Shown here piece by piece: positions 24,856-36,098 of a DNA stretch of 64,000 nt; position 1 is the stretch's first letter; the number at the start of each line of letters is the position of its first letter. A model generated the notes under the pieces. That model searched no databases, had not been told where the DNA came from, and saw only the letters and a list, made by a program, of their open reading frames with translations. The position numbers and the translations under genes are program-made. Source of the stretch: Diphasiastrum complanatum (Eukaryota > Streptophyta > Lycopodiopsida > Lycopodiales > Lycopodiaceae); contig CM055097.1 of assembly GCA_029204225.1 (NCBI GenBank), forward strand, positions 32,454,802 to 32,518,801, written 5' to 3'.

Positions 24856-25471
24856 AGATGCCTTCAGGTGAGTTCATCCCACATGCCTTGCCTCATCTCC
24901 TGACAGACTTGCAAGCATGGGTTGACTACATCACCACACTGTACACCATGCCCATCGATACAGCCATTTGTATTTTGCCAAGACCATGTAAGTTCTTGTT
25001 TTGAACCTCAGACATGGTTCATGTGGCCATTAAGAAGAACCTAGTGCTCACATGATATTGAGGACTTGAAAGTGGAGCTCCTAATCCATGTTGTAGACAC
25101 ACTCTCACCCACTCTAGCCACTTTGCTTAACGAAGTTGTTGTTTCTGGTTTTCTTCCATCTTGGTGTGTTAATATCATCCATTCCATCCATAAGAGTGGT
25201 GACCCCATGAGACCCAATAACTATCGTACCAACATGATTGTAGATGTTATTGCGAAGTTGTATGGTGCCATTCTACAATCAACAATGAACCTTGAGACAG
25301 AGACTAGGAGATTGTATGCAATGGGCTAGACAAGCCTAAGTGCTCGTTACTCTACCACATGTCATATCTGTACTTTCAAGGCTATCATTGAGGAGGCCAA
25401 ACATAGATATCATCAAGTTTATGAAAGCCTTTGACTTAGTTATGTGGTTCTTGCTCATTCAAAGATGGCGA
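24856..25471 (+). pseudogene. LINE reverse-transcriptase N-terminal fragment
   Basis: At 25066-25329 it reads LLNEVVVSGFLPSWCVNIIH and IHKSGDPMRPNNYRTNMIVD, which match the conserved LINE RT opening (consensus PxxWxxxxIxxIxKxGDxxxPxNYRPIxL). Near 25408-25437 the catalytic motif A region reads FMKAFDLVMW. Frameshifts interrupt it, and it ends abruptly where a copia LTR begins at 25472, so that element probably inserted into the LINE or fused to it later. Confidence 0.75.
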
Positions 25472-25752
25472 TGTTAGAAATCAATGATAAACTTCATTGT
25501 TACACTTCTTAGTTACTGTTCACGATGTACTTTATTATTGACAACTATTACTAGCTGTAACTAGCCGTAGGCTAGTCTAGTAGTCTACTCCTAAGTTTTC
25601 TCTCTCTCTATCAGGGTTCATGGTTTATATGTACATTTTACATTCAGTATGAAGTTAGTGTGATAGAGTGATATTGCGTGTTCTTCTTTCGCCTCCCTAC
25701 TTGGTGATTGCTTATGGTGAATGCTTGATGTTGCATATTTGATTGTTTGACA
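25472..25752 (+). repeat. 5' LTR of a copia element
   Basis: Starts TGTTAGAAATC and ends TTTGACA directly before a perfect primer-binding site, so it has the TG...CA ends expected of an LTR of 281 bp. A pyrimidine-rich tract (TTTTCTCTCTCTCTATC) lies inside. No matching 3' LTR was found downstream. Confidence 0.7.
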
Positions 25753-25764
25753 TGGTATCAGAGC
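25753..25764 (+). other. Primer-binding site TGGTATCAGAGC
   Basis: Exact plant initiator-Met-tRNA primer-binding site immediately after the LTR end. It primes minus-strand DNA synthesis and fixes the plus orientation of the element. Confidence 0.85.
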
Positions 25765-26261
25765 TACAATAGTCCTGCGTGCTTGATCAGTGGATACAGC
25801 TTGTCACAGGCTCCGCAATGAAGTGAGAAAGTCCTTAACATGAGGTGAAAGCTTGGAGAGACAAAAATGGCTGGAAGAAATCCTTCTTGGTGTATTTTGC
25901 AGGTTTTGGAGCTCACAGTTATTAGTGGCGAACGAAGACACTGTCCCAGAGGCATCGGAAAGGCCAGGGCTACATCAGACGTATTGAAAATATACTATGT
26001 AATTGAAAATCTGTTGAGTGGAAAAGTTTTACAATATTTTTTTTAGTCTTTGTGAAAAGTGCCATTTGTTAGCGAGTTGTGTGAAGAAATCTCTCATCTG
26101 TTTGTTTGGGGTATTGCAAATCACACCAGACACTGTCTAGTACTACCATTCAGAATACTTTTCACATTATTGATTTTTGTTTGTTTGAACGATCACTCGC
26201 TTGAAAATCTTTGCAAAGAGGAGGCGACGTAGCCGCCGCGCCGAAGTAGGAAATCTGGATA

Positions 26262-26555
26262 TTCCCTCTAAAAGTTCTTATATTCTCTCTATTTTTCATA
26301 TCTGTACGAATATCTGATCCAAGCGCACGAGGTAAAGAGAATCTCGAGCAGTCGTACATCCGCGCTCCAGTCCGATGTCGCATGTCCATACCAATGTCGG
26401 ATCCAAGCGCGTGAGCTAAAGAGAATCCCGAGTAGTTGTACATCCGCGCTCTAGTTTGATATCGCATGTCCGTACCAATATTGGATCCACACTTAAAGAA
26501 AATCCTGAGCAGTCGTACATCCGTGCTCCATTCTGATATCAAGTGTACAACCAAA
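26262..26555. repeat. Three-copy tandem repeat in the copia leader
   Basis: Three degenerate copies about 76-85 bp apart share GTACATCCG(C/T)GCTC and (C/A)AATATTGGATCC-like words. CG dinucleotides are frequent compared with the flanks. It lies between the PBS and gag, so it belongs to the untranslated leader. Confidence 0.7.
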
Positions 26556-26611
26556 AAATATACAGCTGTGTGGTGTGATATATTTCTTGATCCGGACTCA
26601 TCTATCTAGTA

Positions 26612-28373
26612 ATGGCAACTCTAAGTGAGAGTGTCCTTAATGAGTCAAGCAAATTGGAAGGAGCCGACAACTATGCAGTTTGTAAATTCAAACTGAAAAA
26701 CATTTTGATGGAAAAGGAGCCATGGGAGATTGTGACAGGTGAAGAGACAAGGCCAGTGATTGAAGAAGATCAGAGGACATTTGACAGGAGAAAACGGAAA
26801 GCACAAAATGTCATCAACTTATCAGTTAGAGATGCAATTATTCCCTACATTTCAGATTCAGAAGGATCAAAACAAGCATGGGATACATTGAAGACATTGT
26901 TTGAGACCACAAACACATCTTGAGTGCTATTCCTGAAGATGAAACTGCACACATTGCAAATGGATGATGGTGCAACTATGTGGCTGATCACCTACTGAAG
27001 ATCAAAAAGATTTGTGACCAAATAAAAGCTTTTCCAAGTTCTATCACAAAGACCTTGAGCTAATACATTCGGGTGTTCACTTTGCTAGCACTAAGTCAAA
27101 TGGTGGAGCTTCAATGTTTGTAACATTCATAGATGACTTTTCAAGATATTGTTGGGTTTTCTTACTTTCTTCCAAAGCTCAAGTGTTTGAAACCTTTGTC
27201 AAGTTCAAAACTTTTGTTGAGAAGCATCATAATAAGCATAAAGATCTTTAGAAGCACTTGATAATGGAGGAGAATATATCTCCAATAAGTTCAAAGATTT
27301 TTGTGAGGAAGAGGGAATCAAGAAAGAGCTATTTTGTCCCTACACCCCTCAAAAAAATGGGGTGGTCGAGAGGAGAAATAGAACATTTTGTGAATGTTCT
27401 AAAGCCTTGAGATTAGATGCATGCTTGCCAAAGTCATTTTGGGGTGAATCACTCACTTGTGCCAATTATTTGATCAATAGAGTTTCATGTAAATCTAGTG
27501 GTGGTAAAACTTCTTTTGAAGTTTTGTATGGAAGAAAGCCTAACCTCAAGCACTTGAAAGTCTTTGGATGCACTTGTCATGTGCATGAACCGATCCATGA
27601 TCAACAAAGGGGATCATGCTTGGATATGGCAACTCAAGTAAGGGATACAAGGTATATCTTCCATCCTTGGATAAGTTTGTGGTCTAGAGATGTAATATTT
27701 GATGAATACAAGATGCACAAACTTGATGATGGCTCAACCATCTCAACAATCATGAGGATAGAGTCCGAGAATCAGGATGATCTTGATTTTGAGGAGGAGC
27801 CTAAGGAGGGGCTTGAACCAAGTCAACCTACCACTCCTAGAAGATCATCGAGGGTAAGAATGGAGCCAACAAGGCTCACATATCAAGGCAAGGGGCAACA
27901 AGCCGAGGGTAATCCATCTACTTCTTTTGCTCTTATGTCAAGTTTTGATGAGCCTTCAAATGTTTTGAGTTCAAAAGAATGTTACCAAGCTATGCTAGAT
28001 GAGTATAATGCTTTGATGGATAATGGTACTTGGATCCTTGTTGATAGACCTTCTAAGAATGTGATAGGATGTAAGTGGTTGTTCAAACTCAAGTTAAATT
28101 CATATGGAAGCATAAGCAAGCATAAGGCAAGGCTAGTTGCCAAGGGATATGTCCAAGATAAGGGGATAGATAATGTGGATTACTATTACTAGTAGGCCTG
28201 ACCTTAGCTTTAGTGTGTGTAGATTAAGTCAATACATGCAAGATCCATTGAACATTCATTGGAGGAAAGCTAAAAGGATCTTGAGGTACATCTCGAGTAC
28301 ACTAGATCTTGGTATACTTTATGGAGGTGATGTATTTGACTTGCATGCCTATAGATTTGGAAGTAAGACCTAA
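26612..28373 (+). pseudogene. Ty1/copia gag-pol pseudogene lacking the RT core
   Basis: Gag starts at the ATG at 26612 (KLEGADNYAVCKFKLKNILM, WEIVTGEETRP) and stops at 26923. An integrase piece with FASTKSNGGASMFVTFIDDF lies at 27080-27140. A longer open frame, 27362-28192, has the integrase end [20 protein letters not shown] and [20 protein letters not shown], a linker, and the RT start [20 protein letters not shown] and [20 protein letters not shown]. The rest of RT, including its YVDD motif, is missing. The next codons, in another frame, encode [20 protein letters not shown], which belongs after the RT. An internal deletion of several hundred bases has removed polymerase function. Confidence 0.88.
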
Positions 28374-29704
28374 CCTTGACAACCCATTAGCTTGTGTCTT
28401 GATTTTGTAGGTTCTTGTAAACTTATTATGCGATTGTTACAAAGATTACATGGATATATTCACTTTTACCATGAGCATATGAGCTTGAACACATTCAAAC
28501 TATTCTTGCAAATCAATCTTCTCATGGAAAACATAACACTCATTTATTCTCTCTTTTGCTACATACAATAAATTCATCAAAGCATACAGTAGCTGTCAAA
28601 ATTTGTCTAACCCTCCCTTTTTTCTCATACCATCCTTAAAAAAGATTTCATTTTCTTCTTAAAAAAAGCTACATTCTAAATACAACAAGATAAACCAAAA
28701 CTGTGTGGATTATCTTGATCCGAATATCTCTTGGCACTATTCCTATTCTTGGGTCATAGAATTGGATAATGTTTATGCTTCCATGCATGCTTAGATTCAT
28801 GTCTTCAAGAGCAAGGGTGTTGTTGCAGTCTGGATCTTCATTACTTTTGCTTTTGCTTGCAAATGTCAGGGACTTATCTCTGTATGATCTTGAGTATGTG
28901 AGCAAGCTTGTTCTCTAACATACTTGTGCTTGTGCCTTACTATGACAAATTTTCAGTGGTATGCATACATTCAAGTTAGGGATGACAGATTCTTTGCCAA
29001 CATGCACATGTTCATGTAGAGCCTATTACCAAGACTTGTTATCTTGTCCAATCATTCCATACCAAATGGTAATTACACTATCAAACACCACATTCGTGAA
29101 ATCATGATCAAGTCATAAAACATAACTCTAATGACGTACAATACATTTATCTTGTCATTGCAAACTTTTCATGCACTTAATCCACTCATTTCACAAACAA
29201 GCATGCTTAGAGGAAAAAAATGATTCGATGGCCTATCCCCATTGGCTCTCGACACACAAAATCAGCTCACATCAAATCCATACCATATACTTATTATGTT
29301 GATTTGTGGCCTGACATTAGAGGCTTCTCATGCATATGAAACACTCATATTAGCATAATACTTTTTCCAACAACATCTTAAATCTTGGCTTGTCATTGTG
29401 GGCTTCTTTGGCCTACAAAAGACTATAAAAACACTATAACATTCAAGAGGGTATATAACAACGAGTGGCTAATCTAGGCTAGCTCTCAATGCCCATAGTT
29501 AGTCCATAGTAGAACTAAACCAATAATGAAAAACCACTAGTTTGTGTCTTGTCTAAGTGGGCTCTACAAGAGGATTAGCTAGTCAAATTGGAGGAAGACC
29601 TACACTTAACCCATTCACTTAACCCCTCCCCTTTGTGTAACCTTCTTCAAAACATGGTTTGCTAGTACTTACTTTCATCTAACCATCTTGTCCAAGTCAT
29701 TGAT
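28374..29704. other. No recognisable feature
   Basis: AT-rich sequence downstream of the copia pseudogene. No 3' LTR, host exon or RNA gene was recognised. Confidence 0.35.
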
Positions 29705-29890
29705 GGGGAAGTACTCCACCATTATAATCTTCACATGTTGGAGTTGATTACAAGGTTGGGGCTCCTAATGCTTCTTCTCTATAATGTTCCTAATATCTTT
29801 GGGGAAGTACTCCACCATTATAATCTTCACATGTTGGAGTTAATTACAAGGTTGGGGCTCCTAATGCTTCTTCTCTATATTGTTACTAAT
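29705..29890. repeat. 96-bp tandem duplication
   Basis: GTACTCCACCATTATAATC begins at 29711 and again at 29807. The two units differ at few positions. The open frame across them is a by-product of the duplication. Confidence 0.85.
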
Positions 29891-30900
29891 AAGTTGGAAC
29901 ACCATATGTTGAAGTGGTGGTGCCTTTTATTGAGAAAAACAAAATATTCAAAATTCAAAATGGAGTTAACTAGCTGGGCTTCACTGGTTTCACACTAGGA
30001 ACTTGGCCTGCCCTATCGAGCTTGGCAAAACCGACCATCCAAGCCGATTTTCATTATACATATGCGAACTTATGAAATATTAAGGTTGAACAAGCAAGAA
30101 TGCATAAATTGCCATGTGGCATTGTATAATTGGGAGATTGTCAATTAGAAACTCTACAACTAAGAGAGATTAAGAAAGTATGTACAAGAGGGATTGATAG
30201 CATAATTCAACACATTTGGTATTATTTCATAAACTTCTACTTTGAAAATTTGGCTATGAATTACTCTTATACAAACTTTCTTCTTAATACTTTGAGCTTG
30301 TCCACTCACTCTCCCTCATATTTTTCGTTCGCAAAATCCTTGTACCTCATCCATTTTTCCACGCCTTACCTATGTTTCAACAATTTTAGTGTGTGTAACA
30401 TGTCAACATGGTGGCAAGCACAACAAATATTCTCTGCTTTGAACTTTTATTGGTAAGTGTAAAATGTCAGATGGTGGCAAAGGAATGTAGCAAAGGAATG
30501 TAGAACATGAAGGGTGGAGGCACTTCACTTGTTGTTGAATATGAGAACATAAATGGGCGATATACACACACCTTGCAAGATTTGATGATGTATAGGGTAT
30601 CCACTATGTGGGCAACAAATAAGGGCTGTATCCGATCTTATGCATCCGCAATGACGCATATGGTTGGATATAACTAGTATCTGTTGCCCACACAACATAT
30701 AACATAACGTGGTCGGTGAAATGGAGTGAATTTGTTATTTATTCCACTTTGTGGGCCGAAGTAACTGCTTCCTTGTACAGATATTGGTGTATTGTGTAAT
30801 CGTAAAATCATTTTTTCTTTTTCCATGAAGAAAAAGGAGGCGCCTCCCACAATGAAATCTGTACGCCTCCCCGTTTTTTTTTTCAATTTTTTTTACATGC
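29891..30900. other. No recognisable feature
   Basis: AT-rich sequence with short open frames and no motif. Confidence 0.35.
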
Positions 30901-30919
30901 ACCTTCGAGGATGCGGTTT

Positions 30920-31020
30920 TTTTTACATGCACCTTCTGTTTTGAGGATGCGGAAGGTGCATGTAAAAATAATTTACCTTTTTTTACATGACCTTCCGTGT
31001 GGAAGGTGCATGTAAAAAAA
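30920..31020. repeat. Two adjacent A/T-capped hairpins
   Basis: Hairpin 1 pairs TTTTTACATGCACCTTC (30920-30936) with its exact complement at 30952-30968. Hairpin 2 (30978-31020) pairs TTTTTTTACATG.ACCTTCC with GGAAGGTGCATGTAAAAAAA, one base bulged, with a 4-nt loop. Both use the same stem, so one is probably a duplicate of the other. Confidence 0.75.
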
Positions 31021-31222
31021 AAGTTAAAAAAAAGTTTTCGCATCGAGAAAGGTCCACTTCCTAAGTTGTTTTCCCGTGGGAAGGGCCTTTTGCCTCAAGC
31101 AGTAGGCCCTCCTCGGGAAGAACGGCCTCGAAGGGCGACCTTTGCCCTCCCCCCCCCAAAAAAAAAAAAAAAAAAAAAAAATAAAAGAAATAGAAATTGA
31201 TACCAAATTTTATGGTTGACAG

Positions 31223-31975
31223 CATAGATGCATTGCGTTTCTGAAACGTGTTTCAGAATCGCGTTTAGAAACACGGTTCAGAAATGCGTTTCTGAAATTT
31301 AAAAAAAAATTCTAGAAACGTTTTTATATAGATATATATATATATTTTGGTTTTTTTATGGGCAATATGGGTATCAGATGAAAGCTCTAATTAAGAGCAT
31401 AATTACTGTGTAGTTTGTCGACTGTTTCGAGTGCAAGATGGTCCAGTTCAGGTGCATTAATCCATGTTGGGTTCTGTCAAGGATAAAAATTCAAAACTAA
31501 CCTCTAGCCTGTCTGTTACAATCACAGATGGTCCCAATAATTGTGTTTTCGCTCAGGGAGTTGGAAGGCCAAGTCATGAAGAGGCCTTACCGTCGGGGCC
31601 GCGGGGGGGGGGGGGGGGGGGGGGGGGCGTTGCCCCCCAAACCCCCCACCGGGGGACTACCGCCCCCCAGACCCCCCGTTTCTCAGGGGCTACCACCCCT
31701 CGAACCCCCTGAGCATTTATTGAAAACCAGAGCAAATAACAACCAAATAGCTATTGAAAATAAGATCTGTTTGTGCCCCATCTACTGCACTTCTGAGAGG
31801 CAAAACGCTGGTTTGACCATTGATCCCCTAAAAAAGTTTGAGCCATAAGCTATTTTTCCAAATTTTTATTTATTTATTTATTTATTTTTTTGCGATTTTG
31901 GGAGGAGAAACGAGTTTCTCAGAAACGTGGTTTCCGAAACGTTTCCTCCCAGAAACGCGATTCTGTGCAACTATG
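31223..31975. mobile_element. Foldback element with GAAACG-word arms and a poly-G core
   Basis: The ends are CATAGATGCA and, inverted at 31966-31975, CATAGTTGCA. Both subterminal arms (about 31235-31305 and 31908-31960) are built from permuted CGTTTC/GAAACG palindromes. Inside, GGGCAATATGGGTATCAG (31360-31377) and a segment with TTTTCGCTCAGGGAGTTGG and GGCCAAGTCATGAAGAGG (31547-31590) match the element at 60.2-60.7 kb. A run of about 25 G lies at 31603-31627, followed by C- and G-runs able to form quadruplexes or hairpins. There is no transposase. The superfamily is unknown. Confidence 0.6.
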
Positions 31976-32084
31976 GCCCTTCACAGTAGCTTGTAATAAA
32001 TGTATCCACATGGCAGCATCTTAGGTGGACAACAGGAATTTGTGACCAGTTTGCAGCTAGGTTTGAATATTAACACTTAAAATA

Positions 32085-32785
32085 CTGATGAAATACTCGC
32101 ATCTTGCAAGATGTGATGAAGTAATATTTGACACAACACTCAACACTGATGAAGTACTAGCATCTTGCAAGATAAGAATTGATGAACTAATATTGACAAT
32201 TGATGAAATAGTCGCATCTTGCAAGATCTGAAAATATAGTATTGACGCAACACTTTATATTGATGAAATAGTCGTATCTGGCAAGATCTGATGATTAATA
32301 TTGACACAACACTTAGTACTGATGAAATAGTCGCATCTTGCAAGATCTGATGCAATAATTTTGACACAATACTGATGAAATACTCACATCCAGTAAGATC
32401 TAATGAAATAATTTGACACGTAATAGTAATTCACACATTGCAGCATGTAAGAATGGCAGTGGCAGATGTATGTACAGAACACACATTATTGAGATGGCAA
32501 GAAGTCTAGCAGGCTGTAGCCATATACTTTGTTTGGTTAGATAATTGATGAAATAGTCGCATCTTGCAGGATCTGATGATATAGTATTGACACAACACTT
32601 ATATTGATGAAATAGTCGCATCTTGCAAGATCTGATGATATAATATTGACACAACACTTAGTACAAATGAAATAAATAGTCGCATCTTGCAAGATCTGAT
32701 GATATAATATTGACACAACACTTAGTACTGATGAAATAACTAGTCGCATCTGATAAGATCTGATGAAATAATTTGACACAGGCTG
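32085..32785. repeat. Minisatellite, about 60-bp unit, ten recognisable copies
   Basis: The unit contains TGATGAAATAGTCGCATCTTGCAAGATCTGATGATATA..TTGACACAACACTTAGTAC with small variations, shown here only by its key words CGCATCTTGCAAGATC and TTGACACAACACTT. Ten copies are seen, interrupted at about 32425-32540 by unrelated sequence whose end GGCTGTAGCCATATAC recurs at about 32780. It lies just downstream of the dynein stop codon, possibly reaching into its 3' UTR. Confidence 0.85.
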
Positions 32786-32900
32786 TAGCCATATACTTTG
32801 TTTGATTACAACATCGCATCTTCATTGGTAACATGTTCTTTGATAGCATCTTCATTGATAACATCGTCATCGATAATTCCTTCATTGATAACATGTTCTT

Positions 32901-35900
32901 TTAATCGTTAAGGGAGCAGAGCAAGGCCACTCCACGGCGAATCCAATGACTGGCAGGCTTCTTGGAGGGCATTCGAATGCTCATAAAAAAATTGGTGGAG
33001 TGCCCTGTGGTTGCTAGTACTCCCCTCCTCTCTGCAGTCCTGTATGCTGGACAGTTATAATGCAGGAACTGCCTAATGTCTGATATAAGAACTGGTTTCA
33101 GCCAGATAATTGGAGCAGGTACGTAGATGACCTTCGGTTTGGACTCACACAAGCAGCTGTCGATTGGATCCCATGCACATCCTTCCAGAAATAACCCTTG
33201 AATGTATACGCCTTCATCAGGCGGTTGAGATGGCGCAGTGTCTATGGCGTAGAAGTCGAAAGCCAGCATGTCGATGGCATATTTGTGCTTCCGCGCATAG
33301 TTTTGCATTGCTGCGGTCATGAAGGATTGCGCGAAGAAAAAGCCGCTGATCCAGTGGATTACGGGCAAGCCAATCTCGTACCACGATTGAAAGTAGGTAA
33401 TGCGCTCAAGAAGGTCCTTGATGTACGAGGACAAAGGCTTAAGTGAAGGGTATGAAACCTTCTTCCACAGTTCTGGTATCTGCATTTCACGAAGCCGGTG
33501 TTAGCTTTACATCACCATATTCTCTTTCAATCTTGGAACCTAGAACTGCAGGTGCTAAGCCAAGGAACAAAATGCTGAGAGTTATATTTCTCATTAGCAA
33601 GTTTTGAAGTGTCTGAAGCCTGCAATACTCCATTCGTTTCGTTTTACCGATTCTAGATTATTTATATGTGTTCGGAACAAGAATAAACTTGGACAACGAC
33701 CGCAAGGATCCATGGGCGGCGATATGATGCAATTTTAGAGGTGCTACCGACCAGTGCTTTTAAAGCTTGCAAGACAAGCAGGATCCTTCAAAGATTTAGG
33801 GTTGAATGCAAGACGCTCTATAGGATCCTAAAACTCATTACTGCTGGCCATTCGATATGGATGCGCCTTGAGGCTTTACCTGGTTAATGGACATGCTTTG
33901 GTACGCTGTTTCTAACTCAGCTGACATGACGACTACTCCTCGAATCGCTTTTTCCATGTTTATAAGCGATGTTCGAATCCTGCATTATACAAACAAAGCA
34001 ACTTCAAGGACCGATATAAATTGACATTTATTAGTTGTTTGTACTACTAAGTAGATTTTACATCCTTTTAATTTCACAGGGCAATTCACTTCAAAAGCCA
34101 ATATTGAAATATAATGCCTGTGTAGTTTTTCGAGGTTAATAACAAAAAGTTAGATTTTATCCGCTTGCTGCGCTGACCTGTCGAGTAGTTTGTTAAAACG
34201 GCTCATCTCCTGGCTCAACACAGTATTCATGCTCTCTTCATAAAGAATGGGGTATTTAAGCTCAGAGGCTTCAATATCAAAATTCGACGGGAGTGTCCTA
34301 AGAATTTCTTTCACTAGAGCCGCTACAGCTCCATCAGATCCTGCAGCACCCGATCTTGGTCCTCCAACCAGGGTTGCTGATGTGACGAGTAAGGAGCTCA
34401 GTATTTGTGTGGTGCCATTCATATCTTTTATGATATCTGCGTTTGAATGTAAGCCAAAGGCCTCTGGCATGGGTAAGATAGGAAAGCTGTCCACATGTTC
34501 TCTGTACGAGTTCAAATCTCCGGCCAGAGGAGTCAAGTAAACGCCTGACTCTGATAATCTATAGCCAGTTTGAATCATATCAGAACAGTACACTGTTCGT
34601 AGTATAGTGGTCAATAGCAACCGATCTTTATCATCTGCAAGGCATGTATAAGAATTATAAGGCTTTTAAGGTCATTAAACACTACCAGCTCCTTGGCGCA
34701 GAGTTATTGATGGAAGAGTGTGCCTAGATACACATTTTCTTACATATTAGACAGTAAGGCAAAATAATATCAAAGCGCAGGAAGTACTGGTAGTAGTATA
34801 TGGGCTAAAGCACCGGTCTATTTGGTTTCAGCTGTTGTAGACGCTTAATACTATTGTCTTGAAAGAGAACGTAGTATATGCCCATAGTGTTCCATGTGAA
34901 CTTTTAGTAAAAAGCATGTTCAATTTGAAAATCTAATACCCGTGACACGGCCACCATAGTTGCATTCACCCGTTACATAATTGAGGGCTTCAAATGGTAT
35001 ATAACCCACCACACTTTCATTGATGAACATGTGCAGTTGTCGAACACTGCATATAAAGTTGGAGTTAAGGAAGTCCTTTCAAATAGGCTAAAAATTGTCC
35101 TTAGATGCCTTTCTAAATACCACGAAGAGCTCTAATTACGTAGATAAGTTTAAAGCTCCATGTGTTATGGACAACCATCTTATTACTACGCTAAACATGC
35201 CTTGTTATTGTGGACAACTTTGCTGTTTAAGCAATGTAGCCCTGATGATGTGTAATGCTACTGTTCCCATGAACTTTGGAAAAGCCAAAATTTATGTCCA
35301 TAGAATCTAAATTGCTGCGCTTTAGGTTTGTCTGTGACATCACCTGATTCTAAGATCTCCATCATCAAATCCATAGGGTATGTTCCAGCCAAGTGGCCCA
35401 AAATTTCTCCTTTCTTGAACTACTGCATGAAAAAAGCACAGACCAAGGAGCAGGCTTTTGAAAACTTCTGGTTGATTTGAACTTTCAAAGAACTCCTCAT
35501 TTGCTATTGGATCAAGCCCATATGACCGACGCATATTAGCACGAAGACCCTTTGGCGGCTCATTTGTCATTTTAACACCGTTCTACAAAAGAATTCACTA
35601 TTTAGTTGAGTATAATCTGCTTTGTGCCAATCATAAATAGTATGTGCAAATGATTTCTGTCAGTCTCAAAGTTTTGCATTAACCTCTAAGCTAAACTTGT
35701 TCAATTAAATGCTTGTGTATTCATTTCATTCCTCAGTGAAGGACTTGAGCATTTTCACAACATCAAACCATTTGTGGAAGGCATGCTAGAGTAAATATAA
35801 CTTTATCAAAGATCATTTCTCCAAAAATATATGCGCGGACAACTTTCAAAGGTTTTGAAACGTTAGTAAGAGATTTGATTATTGATCTAAAATGACAGGA

Positions 35901-36014
35901 GAGTGTTATGAGCCAGATCAAAGAAAAAGCATCACTCATTTAACATAGTAGGCAAGCAATGATGCATCACGATTCACATAGCACTCTCAAACTAAGAATA
36001 CTACATGAACAACC

Positions 36015-36098
<84 letters not shown>

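Noticed and set aside
32085-32785. Regular 60-bp repeats that could look like a CRISPR array
   Set aside because: There are no unique spacers between constant repeats, the whole unit repeats with drift, and the context is plant nuclear DNA.
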